From contig NZ_CP036532.1 in the NCBI RefSeq assembly GCF_004331955.1, forward strand, positions 2,170,001 to 2,234,000: a stretch of DNA of 64,000 bases. The letters run 5' to 3'. The position numbers were made by a program, and so were the translations under genes. Source of the DNA: Roseitalea porphyridii. GTDB taxonomy: Bacteria; Pseudomonadota; Alphaproteobacteria; Rhizobiales; Rhizobiaceae. Each line of letters starts with the position of its first letter. The first letter of the stretch is position 1. The notes beneath the pieces were generated by a model. It was not told where the DNA came from. It saw only the letters and a list, made by a program, of their open reading frames with translations, and made no database searches. Below are positions 43,254 to 52,328 of this stretch, piece after piece.

Positions 43254-44343
43254 GACCGAGCACCTCCGCATTCAGGTTCGACCGGAGCGCCCGCCCCGTC
43301 TGATCATCGAAGACGGTCAGCGTGCGCGGCAGCAGATCGAGCCCCACCGTTTCGCCCGGCCGGACGGACTGGGCGGCGCCGGTGCGCGCCTTGACCTCGC
43401 CATGCGCGGTCTCGATCGTCACGATCTGCGTCGTGCCCAGATACTCGGCCGCCAGAACCTCGCCGCGCAGCCCCGCCGTGTCCGAAAGGATCACATGTTC
43501 GGGCCGGACGCCGAGCACGAGCTTGCCGGCCGCCGCCTCGTGCTGCACCGGCACGGCGATGTCGGCGCCGTTCAGCGTGACCTTCGAAGCGCCTTCGGTG
43601 ACCGTGCCATCAAAACGCAGGAAGTTCATCGGCGGCGATCCGATGAAGTCGGCAACGAACATGGTGGCGGGCTTGTCGTAGATCTCCTGCGGCGTGCCGA
43701 ACTGCTCGACGACGCCATGGTTCATCACCACGATCTTGTCGCCCATCTGCATCGCCTCAAGCTGGTCGTGCGTGACATAGACGGTGGTCGCGCCCATCCG
43801 GTCGTGCAGCGCGCGCAGTTCCTCTGCCATCCGCTCGCGGAACTCGGCATCGAGCGCACCGAGCGGCTCGTCCATCATGAAGGCCTTGGGATCGCGCACG
43901 ATCGCCCGCCCGAGCGCCACCCTCTGGCGGTCGCCGCCCGAGAGCCCGCCCACCGGCCGGTCGAGGATGTTCTCGATGCCCAGGATCCGCGCCACCTCGG
44001 CAAGCTTGTCCTTGATCTGGGCGCGCGGCATGCCCTGGCTGACCAGCGGATAGGTGATGTTGCGGCGCACGTTCATGTGCGGATAGAGCGCGAACATCTG
44101 GAAGACGAAGGCGATGTCGCGCTGGCTCGCCGGCTTCTGGCCGACCTCCTCGCCGTCGATGTAGATCTCGCCCGACGTCGGCAGTTCGAGCCCGGCGATC
44201 ATGCGCAGCGTCGTCGTCTTGCCGCAACCGGACGGGCCCAGCAGCATGAAGAACTCGCCGTCGGCGATCGTGAACGACGAGGACTGCACGGCGGTGAAAT
44301 CGCCGAAATCCTTGCGCAGGTTCTTGATCACTATTTCTGCCAA
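43246..44343 (-). CDS. carbohydrate ABC transporter ATP-binding protein (first copy)
   Basis: A 365-residue MalK/UgpC-type ATPase. Walker A is GPSGCGKTTTLRMIAG, the signature GGLSGGDRQRVALGRAI, Walker B AFMMDEPLGALDA and the switch YVTHDQLEAM. The C-terminal regulatory domain contains LVLGVRPEHVILSD. It differs clearly from the neighbouring ATPase (for example FQMFALYPHMNVRRNI against FQQYSLYPHMTVRENL), so the two are old paralogues rather than a recent duplication. It starts 5 bp after the small membrane protein. Confidence 0.93.
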   Translation of the reverse strand: MAEIVIKNLRKDFGDFTAVQSSSFTIADGEFFMLLGPSGCGKTTTLRMIAGLELPTSGEIYIDGEEVGQKPASQRDIAFVFQMFALYPHMNVRRNITYPLVSQGMPRAQIKDKLAEVARILGIENILDRPVGGLSGGDRQRVALGRAIVRDPKAFMMDEPLGALDAEFRERMAEELRALHDRMGATTVYVTHDQLEAMQMGDKIVVMNHGVVEQFGTPQEIYDKPATMFVADFIGSPPMNFLRFDGTVTEGASKVTLNGADIAVPVQHEAAAGKLVLGVRPEHVILSDTAGLRGEVLAAEYLGTTQIVTIETAHGEVKARTGAAQSVRPGETVGLDLLPRTLTVFDDQTGRALRSNLNAEVLGHG

Positions 44344-44348
44344 CCGCC

Positions 44349-44636
44349 CTACTCCGGAAAATGGCTGACGATCAGGAACATGACCGTGCCCGTGAGCGTG
44401 ACGATGAACGAATAGGTGAACGCCCAGATCACGAAGGGCTGCATCAGCATGAACACGCCCAGCGCGATCAGCACGGTCGCCACCATCTCCCAGGGACCGC
44501 GCCGCAGCGCCAGCAGACCGCCGACGAACGTCCGCCGCGTCGGCGTGCCCCGATCGCCACCGGGCCGCGCGGCCGGCGGTTCGAAGATGCCCTGGTCATC
44601 CTCGGGCGGGACGTTGCCGTAACCGGGACCGCTCAT
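44349..44636 (-). CDS. small two-helix membrane protein in the ABC transporter operon
   Basis: A 95-residue protein. The first 40 residues are Pro/Gly-rich and hydrophilic. Two hydrophobic segments follow (about 52-70, MVATVLIALGVFMLMQPFVI, and 73-90, SFIVTLTGTVMFLIV). The start overlaps the permease stop (ATGA) and the stop lies 5 bp before the ATPase gene, so it is certainly part of the operon. Rhizobial glycerol-type transporters also carry a small membrane protein at this point, but the sequence does not obviously match that family. It may be an accessory subunit; this is inferred from position. Confidence 0.8.
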   Translation of the reverse strand: MSGPGYGNVPPEDDQGIFEPPAARPGGDRGTPTRRTFVGGLLALRRGPWEMVATVLIALGVFMLMQPFVIWAFTYSFIVTLTGTVMFLIVSHFPE

Positions 44637-45571
44637 TTGCGCACCGCTCCGAACGTGATGCCGCGCAGCAGGTGCTTGCGCAGGGCGACCGTGAAGATCA
44701 TCACCGGCAGCAGGAACAGCGTCGCCCCGGCCGCGACCGCCGGCCAGTCCTGACCGCCGACACCGATGATCGTCGGGATGAAGGGCGGTGCGGTCTGCGC
44801 CGTGCCCGAGGTCAGCAGCACCGCGAAGGCATATTCGTTCCACGAGAAGATCAGGCAGAAGATCGCCGTCGCAACGATGCCCGTCATGGCCTGCGGCAGC
44901 ACGACCTTGTAGAAGGCCTGAAAGCGCGTGTACCCGTCGATCAGCGCCGCTTCCTCGTACTCGCGCGGGATCTCGTCGATGAACCCCTTGAGCAGCCACA
45001 CCGCCAGCGAGATGTTGACCGCCGTGTAGAGCAGGATCATGCCCAGATGCGTGTCCGAGAGGCCGAGGTTCCGGTACATCAGGAAGATCGGGATGGCGAC
45101 CGCGATCGGCGGCATCATGCGCGTCGACAGGATGAAGAACAGAAGATCGTCCGACAGCGGTATTCGGAACCGCGAGAACGCGTAGGCGGCGAGCACGCCC
45201 AGAAACACGCTCAGAAAGGTCGAGCCGAACCCGATGATGATCGAGTTGAGGAACCGTTCGCCGTAACGCGACGGGCCGACGATCACCATGTCGTACTGGC
45301 GCACGATCTCCTCGTACCAGGTCTCGGGCGGGTTGGCCGCCAGGAACTCATCGGTCTGTCGCGTGCGGGTTGTGAACAGGTTCACATAGCCCTCGAGCGT
45401 GGGCTCGAACATGACCTTGGGCGGATAAGAGATGGCGTCCGCCGGGCTCTTGAAGCCCGTCGCGATGATCCACACGAGCGGGATCATGGTGATCAGCGCG
45501 TAGGCGATGACCAGCGTGCCGGCGACCCATTTCTGCCGCTTTGACGGCTCGGTGACCGAATAGGCGCTCAT
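44633..45571 (-). CDS. carbohydrate ABC transporter permease, MalG type
   Basis: A 312-residue permease with six hydrophobic segments. The EAA loop that contacts the ATPase reads EEAALIDGYTRFQAFYKVVL near residue 215, after LLKGFIDEIPREY. An unusually long periplasmic loop follows the first helix (about 45-110, with a stretch around FKSPADAISYPPKVMFEPTL), as in other MalG-type proteins. Start and stop overlap both neighbours by four bases, showing tight coupling. Substrate specificity lies with the binding protein and cannot be read here. Confidence 0.93.
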   Translation of the reverse strand: MSAYSVTEPSKRQKWVAGTLVIAYALITMIPLVWIIATGFKSPADAISYPPKVMFEPTLEGYVNLFTTRTRQTDEFLAANPPETWYEEIVRQYDMVIVGPSRYGERFLNSIIIGFGSTFLSVFLGVLAAYAFSRFRIPLSDDLLFFILSTRMMPPIAVAIPIFLMYRNLGLSDTHLGMILLYTAVNISLAVWLLKGFIDEIPREYEEAALIDGYTRFQAFYKVVLPQAMTGIVATAIFCLIFSWNEYAFAVLLTSGTAQTAPPFIPTIIGVGGQDWPAVAAGATLFLLPVMIFTVALRKHLLRGITFGAVRK

Positions 45572-46515
45572 CGCTCCTTCACCTTGTTAAGGGCCTTAAC
45601 GTAGATCGAGGCGAGGCCGAACACGGTCACGAACAGGATCACCGCATAGGCGGACGAGTAGCCCGTGCGCCACTTCTCGAAGGCCTCGCGCTTGAGGTTG
45701 ATCGAGGCCAGTTCGGTGATGCTGCCCGGCCCGCCGCCGGTAAGCTGGACGACAAGATCGAACATCTTGAAGTTCTCGATGCCCCGGAACAGCACGGCCA
45801 GCATCAGGAACGGCAGCACCATCGGCACGGTCAGCGTCCAGAACTGCCGCCACTTCGACGCGCGGTCGATCTCGGCCGCCTCGTAGATGTATTCGGGAAT
45901 GGATCGCAGCCCGGCAAGACAGATCAGCATGATGAACGGCGTCCACATCCATGTGTCGACGATCACAATGGCCCACGGCGCCAGCGTCACCGAGCCGATC
46001 ATCTCGAACGAGGACGGATCGGCGCCGATGAAGAAGGCGACGATGTAATTGAACAGGCCGATCTGCGGCTGGTAGAGGAACGTCCAGAAATTGCCGACCA
46101 CGGCCGGCGACAGCATCATCGGCAGCACGATGATCGTCGTCCACAGATCGTTGCCGCGGAACTTCTTGTTGATCAGGTAGGCCAGGGCAAAGCCGATCAG
46201 CACCTGGAAGAACAGCGTCCAGAACAGGAAGTGCGCCGTCGCCTGCATGTTCAGCCAGATGTCGCTGTCGGTCAGGATGCGCTCGTAATTGCGCAGACCA
46301 ACCCACTCGACTTCGCGGTTCAGCCGGTTGGCGCGATAGTTCGTGAACGACAGGTAGATCGTCCAGATCAGCGGGAAGATGTTGATCGCCAGCAGAAGGA
46401 AGATCGTCGGCCCAACGAACAGCCACGCGATCGCCCGGTCCGACAGGCCACGCACCTTGCGGGCGACGCGGGGCGGCGTGCGCTGGGCGAGCTTGTCCAT
46501 CGCGGTATCGGTCAT
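45568..46515 (-). CDS. carbohydrate ABC transporter permease, MalF type
   Basis: A 315-residue permease with six hydrophobic segments (first at about 30-52, AWLFVGPTIFLLLAINIFPL). The EAA loop is YIYEAAEIDRASKWRQFWTL near residue 220. It pairs with the MalG-type permease, whose start overlaps its stop by four bases. A second in-frame ATG lies five codons in (MTDTAMDKL), so the exact start is open. The gene follows the binding-protein gene after a 112-bp gap containing a GC hairpin. Confidence 0.93.
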   Translation of the reverse strand: MTDTAMDKLAQRTPPRVARKVRGLSDRAIAWLFVGPTIFLLLAINIFPLIWTIYLSFTNYRANRLNREVEWVGLRNYERILTDSDIWLNMQATAHFLFWTLFFQVLIGFALAYLINKKFRGNDLWTTIIVLPMMLSPAVVGNFWTFLYQPQIGLFNYIVAFFIGADPSSFEMIGSVTLAPWAIVIVDTWMWTPFIMLICLAGLRSIPEYIYEAAEIDRASKWRQFWTLTVPMVLPFLMLAVLFRGIENFKMFDLVVQLTGGGPGSITELASINLKREAFEKWRTGYSSAYAVILFVTVFGLASIYVKALNKVKER

Positions 46516-46583
46516 CGAGACGCAAAGCCTCCGCCCGTGCCGGGGGCACGATCATGAAAGGAATGAAGCAACAAGGCAACGTC

Positions 46584-46613
46584 CCGGCCGCACCAGATCG
46601 GCGGCGCGGCCGG
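46584..46613 (-). other. hairpin between binding-protein and permease genes
   Basis: CCGGCCGC and GCGGCCGG are perfect 8-base arms around a 14-base loop. Hairpins at this place in sugar ABC operons commonly protect or terminate part of the message, so that the binding protein is made in excess. No T run is present. The role is inferred. Confidence 0.5.
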
Positions 46614-46627
46614 GAGGCCGGGAGTGA

Positions 46628-47947
46628 TCAGAGCTTGCCTTCGTCCTCGAAGACCTCGGTCCAGTCCTCGATAAGCTTGTCGAGCGCCTCCTGCGCCGTG
46701 CCCTGGTCGGCAACGACGTAGTCATGCAGGCGCTTCTGCATGGCCAGCAGCAGTTCCGCGTAGGCCGGCTCCTGCCAGAAGTCCTTGACGTTCTCCATCG
46801 CCAGCAGGAAGTCGCCGGCGAACGGCGCGCTGTCTTCGAAGCCCGGATCGGTCAGCACCGAATTGTGCGCCGAGTAGCCGCCGAGCTCCCACCACTTGGC
46901 CTGCACGTCGGGCTGTGCGAACCACTTGATGTATTCGAGCGCCGCATCCTGCTTGTCCGAATAGGACACGACCGAGATGCCCTGCCCGCCCAGCGTCGAG
47001 GCCGGCACGTTCTGCGGCGGGTTGACGAAGAAGTCGATCTTGTCACCGCCCACGTCCGGATCGGCGTAGAGGCCGGGGAAGAAGGCGAACCAGTTCATGG
47101 CCATCGCCACCTGGCCCGATTTGAAGGCGTCGAGCGACTGTTCCATGTAGGAGTCGGTGTAGCCGGGTGGGGTGCAGCACTCGTAGAGCTCCTTGTAGAA
47201 CTCGAGCGCCTCGACCGCCTCGGGCGAATTCACCGCCCCTTCCATCTGGTAGGTGCCGGGCTCGGTCTCGTATTCGAAGCCCCAGGTGTACAGCGCGCCG
47301 GTGGCGCCCATGGTGATGCCTTCCGAACCGCGCTCGGTGAAGATCGACACGCCATAGCGGGTCTGTCCGTCGATCTCGCGCTCCTGGAAGAACTTGGCGA
47401 TCTGCATCAGCTCCATCTGCGTTTCGGGCTCGCGGAGCTCCTGGCCGGTTTCCTCCATGTAGGCGGCGCGGATGTCCTCGTTCTCGAACCAGTCCTTGCG
47501 GTAGAACCAGCCATTGGCGTCACCCATCGCCGGCAGCGCGTAATAGTTCGGCGTGCCTTTGGGCCAGGTCGAATATGCGTAGACGGTCGCCGGTGCGAAG
47601 TCGTCCATCGAGATGCCTTCGGCCTCGAAGAAGTCGTTCAGCTTGACGTAGTGGCCGTTTTCGGCGCCCCCGCCGATCCACTGGCTGTCGCCGATCAGAA
47701 GATCGCAGAGCTTGCCGCCCGAATTGAGCTCGTTGAGCATGCGGTCGGCGAAGTTCGGCCATGGCACGAACTCGAAGTTCATCGTGTGGCCGGACTGGGC
47801 CTCGAAATCCTTGGACAATTCGACCAGCGCGTTGGCCGGGTCCCAGGCGGCCCAGCAAAGAGTCAATTCCTCGGCCTGCGCGGCGTTCGCGCCCATGAGG
47901 CCGGCCGTCGACATGGCGGTTGCCATCAACAATGCACGTTTGATCAT
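46628..47947 (-). CDS. extracellular solute-binding protein (carbohydrate ABC transporter)
   Basis: A 439-residue periplasmic binding protein of the sugar/polyol family (MalE/UgpB-like, cluster B). The signal peptide starts MIKRALLMATAMSTAGLMGA and ends near AQA. The mature protein begins EELTLCWAAWDPANALVELS and keeps DLLIGDSQWIGG, VAMAMNWFAFFPGLYAD and ISVVSYSDKQDAALEYIKWF. AGGGAGGAAACCG just before the ATG is one of the strongest ribosome sites in the window. It is the first gene of the transporter part and has its own promoter, with the probable LacI operator at 48029. The substrate is unknown; the locus suggests a sugar or polyol. Confidence 0.92.
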   Translation of the reverse strand: MIKRALLMATAMSTAGLMGANAAQAEELTLCWAAWDPANALVELSKDFEAQSGHTMNFEFVPWPNFADRMLNELNSGGKLCDLLIGDSQWIGGGAENGHYVKLNDFFEAEGISMDDFAPATVYAYSTWPKGTPNYYALPAMGDANGWFYRKDWFENEDIRAAYMEETGQELREPETQMELMQIAKFFQEREIDGQTRYGVSIFTERGSEGITMGATGALYTWGFEYETEPGTYQMEGAVNSPEAVEALEFYKELYECCTPPGYTDSYMEQSLDAFKSGQVAMAMNWFAFFPGLYADPDVGGDKIDFFVNPPQNVPASTLGGQGISVVSYSDKQDAALEYIKWFAQPDVQAKWWELGGYSAHNSVLTDPGFEDSAPFAGDFLLAMENVKDFWQEPAYAELLLAMQKRLHDYVVADQGTAQEALDKLIEDWTEVFEDEGKL

Positions 47948-48028
47948 CGGTTTCCTCCCTGACGAAGCGATATCGGGCGCAAACCCGGATCGGGCCTCCC
48001 ATGCGCCTGGCTTCAGTCGAAGCCTAAT

Positions 48029-48044
48029 TGAAGTACGTACCTCA
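48029..48044. promoter_or_regulatory. probable LacI-family operator, binding-protein promoter
   Basis: TGAAGTACGTACCTCA is a near-perfect 16-bp palindrome with the central CG usual for LacI-family sites. It lies 82 bp before the binding-protein start. Its reverse complement shares ATGAGGTACGT with the site upstream of the lacI-type gene at 52329. Two copies at the two promoters of one locus make an operator likely. Confidence 0.65.
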
Positions 48045-48106
48045 TGTCGAGTCCGAATTTTTGCCGCCCGGTAGAAAAATCCGGGCGGCATTGTCGTACG
48101 GACCCT

Positions 48107-49282
48107 TCAGATGGCCAGTTTCGTCCAGGCGGCGTTGCGCCTGGATGACCGAACGCAGGCATCGACGAAGGCGACGCCGACCAGCCCGTCCCGGACCGTC
48201 GGGTGGATCACCGCCGGATCGGGCGTCTCGCCTGCCGCCCGGGCGCGGATCGCATGCGCGGCCTCGGTGTAGATGTTGGCGAAACCCTCCAGATAGCCCT
48301 CCGGATGGCCCGGCGGCACGCGACTGACGCGACCGGCCGCCTCGCCCGCGCCGGCACCGTTGCGGGTGATCAGCCGCTTGGGCTCGCCGAGCGGCGTGAA
48401 CCACAGATAGTTCGGGTCTTCCTGGCTCCACTCGAGCCCGCCCTTGTCGCCATAGATACGAAGACGCAGCGCGTTCTCGTTGCCGGGCGCGACCTGGCTC
48501 GACCAGAGCGTGCCCTTCGCTCCGCCGGCAAAGCGCAGCATCACGTGGGCGTTGTCGTCGACCCGGCGGCCCGGCACGAAGCTGTCGAGATCGGCCGCCA
48601 GTTCGCTCAGTTCGAGCCCGGAGACGAACAGGGCGAGATTGAGCGCATGGGTCCCGATGTCGCCGGTCGACCCGCCCGCGCCGGACTTGTCCGGATCGGT
48701 GCGCCAGGCGGCCTGCTTCATCCCGGTCGCTTCCAGCGGTTCGGCAAGCCAGTCCTGCGGGTACTCGGCCTGAACGAGCCGGATCGTGCCCACATCGCCG
48801 TCGGCCACCATCTGCCGCGCCTGCCGCACCATCGGATAGCCGGTGTAATTGTGCGTCAGCACGAACAGGGCATCGGATTTCTCGGCCAGATTGACGAGCT
48901 TTCGGGCATCAGCGAGCGTCGCGGTCAGCGGCTTGTCGCAGATCACATGGATGCCGCGCTTGAGGAATTCGCGCGCCACCGGATAGTGCATGTGGTTGGG
49001 CGTGACGATGGCGACCGCTTCGATCCCCTGCTTGAAGCGCGCCTCGCGTTTGGCCATCTCCGTGAAATCGCCATAGACGCGATCGTCCGGCAGACCGAGA
49101 TCGCGGCCCGAGGCCTTCGATTTCTCCGCGGTCGAACTGAACGCCCCGGCAACGAGCTGAAAGTGCCCGTCGATCCGGCTCGCGATGCGGTGCACCGCGC
49201 CGATGAACGCGTCGCGCCCGCCGCCGACCATGCCCAGCCGGATCGGCCGTCCGGCGATGTCGTCCCTGCCTTCGATTGCCAT
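48107..49282 (-). CDS. Gfo/Idh/MocA family oxidoreductase
   Basis: A 391-residue NAD(P)-dependent sugar dehydrogenase. The Rossmann glycines are in RLGMVGGGRDAFIGAVHRIA. The usual EKP motif appears as HVICDKPLT. The catalytic histidine is in STGDIGTHALNLALF near residue 210. The C-terminal substrate part includes YLEGFANIYTEAAHAI. Family members oxidise sugar alcohols, inositols or the C3 position of glycosides. Together with the two TIM-barrel isomerases it forms a set often seen in 3-keto-sugar or rare sugar pathways. It lies 12 bp before the end of the epimerase-like gene, clearly in one message. Confidence 0.9.
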   Translation of the reverse strand: MAIEGRDDIAGRPIRLGMVGGGRDAFIGAVHRIASRIDGHFQLVAGAFSSTAEKSKASGRDLGLPDDRVYGDFTEMAKREARFKQGIEAVAIVTPNHMHYPVAREFLKRGIHVICDKPLTATLADARKLVNLAEKSDALFVLTHNYTGYPMVRQARQMVADGDVGTIRLVQAEYPQDWLAEPLEATGMKQAAWRTDPDKSGAGGSTGDIGTHALNLALFVSGLELSELAADLDSFVPGRRVDDNAHVMLRFAGGAKGTLWSSQVAPGNENALRLRIYGDKGGLEWSQEDPNYLWFTPLGEPKRLITRNGAGAGEAAGRVSRVPPGHPEGYLEGFANIYTEAAHAIRARAAGETPDPAVIHPTVRDGLVGVAFVDACVRSSRRNAAWTKLAI

Positions 49283-49293
49283 GATGTCCTCCC

Positions 49294-50154
49294 TTACGCG
49301 TTGTGTTCGGCGGCCGCCCAGCCGCGCCGGATCAGGTCGATCGCCTCGCTGAAGACCTGTTCTTCGCTGCCGAACAGCGGACGCCAGACCTTCGTGGCGG
49401 CGGCGATGTCGGGCAGTGCATGGCCGAACGCCTCGACCGTCAGCCAGCCGTCATAACCGGCCCGGCGAAGCGCATCGAACGTCGCCTGAAAGTCGATGTG
49501 TCCCCTGCCCGGCGTACCGCGGTCGTTCTCGGAGATGTGGACGTGTGCGATCCTGCCCGCCGTCTCCGCGATGACACCGACCGGGTCTTTCTCCTCGATG
49601 TTCGCGTGGAACGTGTCGTAGAGATAGCCGTATTGGTCCGCGCCGACCGCGTCGGCCAGCGCCGCCGCCCGCTCCGCCGTGTTCAGCGCGTAACATTCGA
49701 ACCGGTTGAGCGGCTCGACCGCGATGGTCAGGCCCGCGCCGGCGGCGTGGGACGCCATGGCGCGATGCGCCTCCACCATGCGCTGCCACTCGTCCGGCGT
49801 CGGTCCCGTTCCGCTGAAGACGCCGAGCGGCTGATAGAACGGCCCGCACAGCACCTCGGCGCCGAGCGCGGCCGAACAGTCGACCAGCCATTTCAGATAG
49901 TCGATCCCGGCCTGGCGGCTCGCCGGATCGTCGCTCATTGGATTGCGCGCCTCGTCCTGCACGATGGCGACCACGGTGCTGTCGAGCCCGAGCCCGTCGA
50001 GCCGGGCCTTCAGGGCCGCATAGTGCGCCTCGTCGCCCTCGAACACGGGCACCTCCACCCCGTCATAGCCGGCCGCCTTGAGTTGCTCGAGGACGCCGGC
50101 GTCGGCATCGGTGACGTGCGTCGTCCACAGCAGCAGGTTGAAGCCGATCTTCAC
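49294..50154 (-). CDS. TIM-barrel ketose 3-epimerase-like protein (D-tagatose/D-psicose 3-epimerase family)
   Basis: A 286-residue sugar isomerase/epimerase of the xylose isomerase-like TIM-barrel fold. The metal ligands of the D-tagatose/D-psicose 3-epimerase group can be seen: Glu in AVEPLNRFECYALN, Asp in YLYDTFHANIEE, His in HVHISENDRGTPGRGHID and Glu in WLTVEAFG. The N-terminus MKIGFNLLLWTTHVTDADAG also fits that group. It probably epimerises a keto-sugar made by the adjacent dehydrogenase. The ATG overlaps the stop of the second isomerase gene by four bases. Confidence 0.82.
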   Translation of the reverse strand: MKIGFNLLLWTTHVTDADAGVLEQLKAAGYDGVEVPVFEGDEAHYAALKARLDGLGLDSTVVAIVQDEARNPMSDDPASRQAGIDYLKWLVDCSAALGAEVLCGPFYQPLGVFSGTGPTPDEWQRMVEAHRAMASHAAGAGLTIAVEPLNRFECYALNTAERAAALADAVGADQYGYLYDTFHANIEEKDPVGVIAETAGRIAHVHISENDRGTPGRGHIDFQATFDALRRAGYDGWLTVEAFGHALPDIAAATKVWRPLFGSEEQVFSEAIDLIRRGWAAAEHNA

Positions 50155-51209
50155 CGGTCCAGTCCGAGCATCTTGCGGTTGGCGGCATCGTCCGTACCCG
50201 CCCCGGCGAAGTCGTCGAACGCATGCTCGGTGATGCGGATCATGTGCGCCCTGACGAACTCTGCGCCCTCACGCGCGCCGTCCTCGGGATGCTTCATCGC
50301 GCACTCCCACTCGACCACGGCCCAGCCGTCGAAATCGTACTGCGTGAGCTTGGAGAACACGGCGCCGAAATCGACCTGCCCGTCGCCGAGCGAGCGGAAC
50401 CGGCCCGCCCGGTTCACCCAGGACTGATAGCCGCCATAGACCCCCTGCCGGCCGGTCGAATTGAGCTCGGCATCCTTGACGTGAAACATCCGGATGCGCT
50501 CGTGATAGATGTCGATATTGTCGAGATAATCGAGCGCCTGCAGCACGTAGTGGCTTGGATCGTAGAGCATGTTGCAGCGCGCATGCCCGTCGAGCCGCTC
50601 CAGGAACATCTCGAACGTGATCCCGTCATGCAGGTCCTCGCCCGGATGGATCTCGTAGCAGACGTCGACGCCGTTTTCCTCGGCATGATCGAGGATCGGC
50701 CGCCAGCGCGCCGCCAGTTCGTCGAACGCCGCCTCGATGAGACCCGCCGGACGCTGCGGCCACGGATAGACATAGGGCCAGGCCAGCGCGCCGGAGAAGG
50801 TCGCATGGGCCCCGATGCCCATGTTGCGCGAGGCGCTGATCGCCTTCTTGACCTGGTCGACCGCCCATTCCTGGCGCGCCTTGGGATTGCCGTGCACGGA
50901 CGGGTCGGCGAACCCGTCGAAGGCGGCGTCGTAGGCCGGATGCACGGCGACGAGCTGGCCCTGCAGGTGCGTCGACAGTTCGGTCACCTCGACGCCATTG
51001 TCCGCCGCCTTGCCCTTGATCTCGTCGCAATAGTCTTTGCTCTCGGCCGCCTTCGCCAGGTCGAACAGTCGCCCGTCCCAGCTCGGAACCTGGACGCCCG
51101 CATAGCCGCAGTCGGCCGCCCATTTGGTGATCGCGTCCCACGAATTGAACGGCGCCTCGTCGCCGGCGAACTGCGCCAGAAAGAGCGCCGGTCCCTTGAT
51201 TGCCTTCAT
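50151..51209 (-). CDS. sugar phosphate isomerase/epimerase family protein (TIM barrel)
   Basis: A 352-residue TIM-barrel protein of the same superfamily but a different branch from its neighbour. Likely metal ligands are Glu in DVCYEIHPGEDLHDG, Asp/His in MLYDPSHYVLQ, His/Asp in RMFHVKDAELN and Glu in WAVVEWECAMKH. The N-terminus KGPALFLAQFAGDEAPFNSW recurs in proteins that sit next to Gfo/Idh/MocA dehydrogenases. Activity is unknown; isomerisation, epimerisation or dehydration of a sugar are all possible. It is 53 bp downstream of the LacI-type gene and probably on the same message. Confidence 0.85.
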   Translation of the reverse strand: MKAIKGPALFLAQFAGDEAPFNSWDAITKWAADCGYAGVQVPSWDGRLFDLAKAAESKDYCDEIKGKAADNGVEVTELSTHLQGQLVAVHPAYDAAFDGFADPSVHGNPKARQEWAVDQVKKAISASRNMGIGAHATFSGALAWPYVYPWPQRPAGLIEAAFDELAARWRPILDHAEENGVDVCYEIHPGEDLHDGITFEMFLERLDGHARCNMLYDPSHYVLQALDYLDNIDIYHERIRMFHVKDAELNSTGRQGVYGGYQSWVNRAGRFRSLGDGQVDFGAVFSKLTQYDFDGWAVVEWECAMKHPEDGAREGAEFVRAHMIRITEHAFDDFAGAGTDDAANRKMLGLDR

Positions 51210-51262
51210 GATTTCTCCTCCCCTCGTTCGCGAGCTGGTTCAGCGCCATGGGCGCGGTTGTC

Positions 51263-52291
51263 TCAAGGCAGGTTCTCCTTGAGGAAGATTTCGGTGCGGA
51301 TGCGTTCCTGCGACGGGATCGTCTCCATGCCGTCGACCTCGGCGCGCAGGACACGCAGCGCCGAGCGAACGATATGGCCCGGATTCTGCGCGATCACCGC
51401 GTCGAACGTTCCCTCGGTCAGCGCGGCGCGCGTGCACTCGGTCAGCTCGTGCGCGATCACGGTGAGCCGGGCCCCGGCGTCCGCCGAAGCGAGCGCCCGC
51501 ACCAGCCCCTGATTGCCCGCGCCCGCCGAATAGATCGCGGCGATATCCTGGTGCCGGGCGAGCATTTCCGACACGCGGGCGGCGACGAGTTCGGCGCGGT
51601 CGTAACATTCAAGCGTCGGCAGCACCGACAGGTGCGCGAACCGCTCGGCCATCACCTGGTCGAAGCCGAGCCGCCGTTCGGCGTGGTCGCGCGCGGTCAT
51701 CGTACCGGCGACCACCATCACCCGCGCCGGCCGTTCGGGCAGGAACCGGCCGAGCAGCGTTCCCGCGGTCCGTCCCGCCGCGACATTGTCGATGCCGACG
51801 AAATGGCCGCAATCGACCGTCGGCAGGTCGGCGACCATCGGAACGATCGAGGCGCCCGCCTGCATCACCCGGCGCACCGCATCGCGCACGCGCGGCGTTT
51901 CGGGGGCCATCAGCGCCAGCCCGTCCGGCGGCGCCTTGGCGAGCCCGCCGATCATCTCGGCGAGCGCATGGGTGTCGTCGGCGGGATAGGTGCGCATATC
52001 CACGCGGACGCGGTCCATCGCGCCCTGCGCCGCGATCTCGGCGACCGCATCGCGCAGCTCGCCCAGAAACTCGGTCGGCGCGTCCGGCATAACGCAAACG
52101 AAATCGTAGGTGCGCTGCCGGGCGAGATTGGCGGCCGCAACGTCGCGTACATAGCCGAGCTTTTCGATCGCCTCGTTGACGCGAAGGATCGTCTTCGCCC
52201 GCACGCCGGGCCGCTTGTTGAGAACCCGGTCGACCGTCGCCAGGCTCACGCCGGCGGTCTGCGCGATATCGTGCACTGTCGGTCGCGACAT
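51263..52291 (-). CDS. LacI family transcriptional regulator
   Basis: A 342-residue LacI-type regulator. The N-terminal helix-turn-helix is VHDIAQTAGVSLATVDRVLN with the hinge ANLARQRTYDFVCVM. A periplasmic-binding-like sugar sensor domain (about 65-342) follows, with VGIDNVAAGRTAGTLLGRFL and AIYSAGAGNQGL. It heads the isomerase and dehydrogenase genes and should control the whole catabolic and uptake locus. A site resembling its operator lies 38 bp before its own start, implying autoregulation. The inducer is probably the transported sugar or a product of it. Confidence 0.92.
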   Translation of the reverse strand: MSRPTVHDIAQTAGVSLATVDRVLNKRPGVRAKTILRVNEAIEKLGYVRDVAAANLARQRTYDFVCVMPDAPTEFLGELRDAVAEIAAQGAMDRVRVDMRTYPADDTHALAEMIGGLAKAPPDGLALMAPETPRVRDAVRRVMQAGASIVPMVADLPTVDCGHFVGIDNVAAGRTAGTLLGRFLPERPARVMVVAGTMTARDHAERRLGFDQVMAERFAHLSVLPTLECYDRAELVAARVSEMLARHQDIAAIYSAGAGNQGLVRALASADAGARLTVIAHELTECTRAALTEGTFDAVIAQNPGHIVRSALRVLRAEVDGMETIPSQERIRTEIFLKENLP

Positions 52292-52328
52292 CGGTCGCAG
52301 GCTCCCTCACCGATCGATCGCGCCTTTA

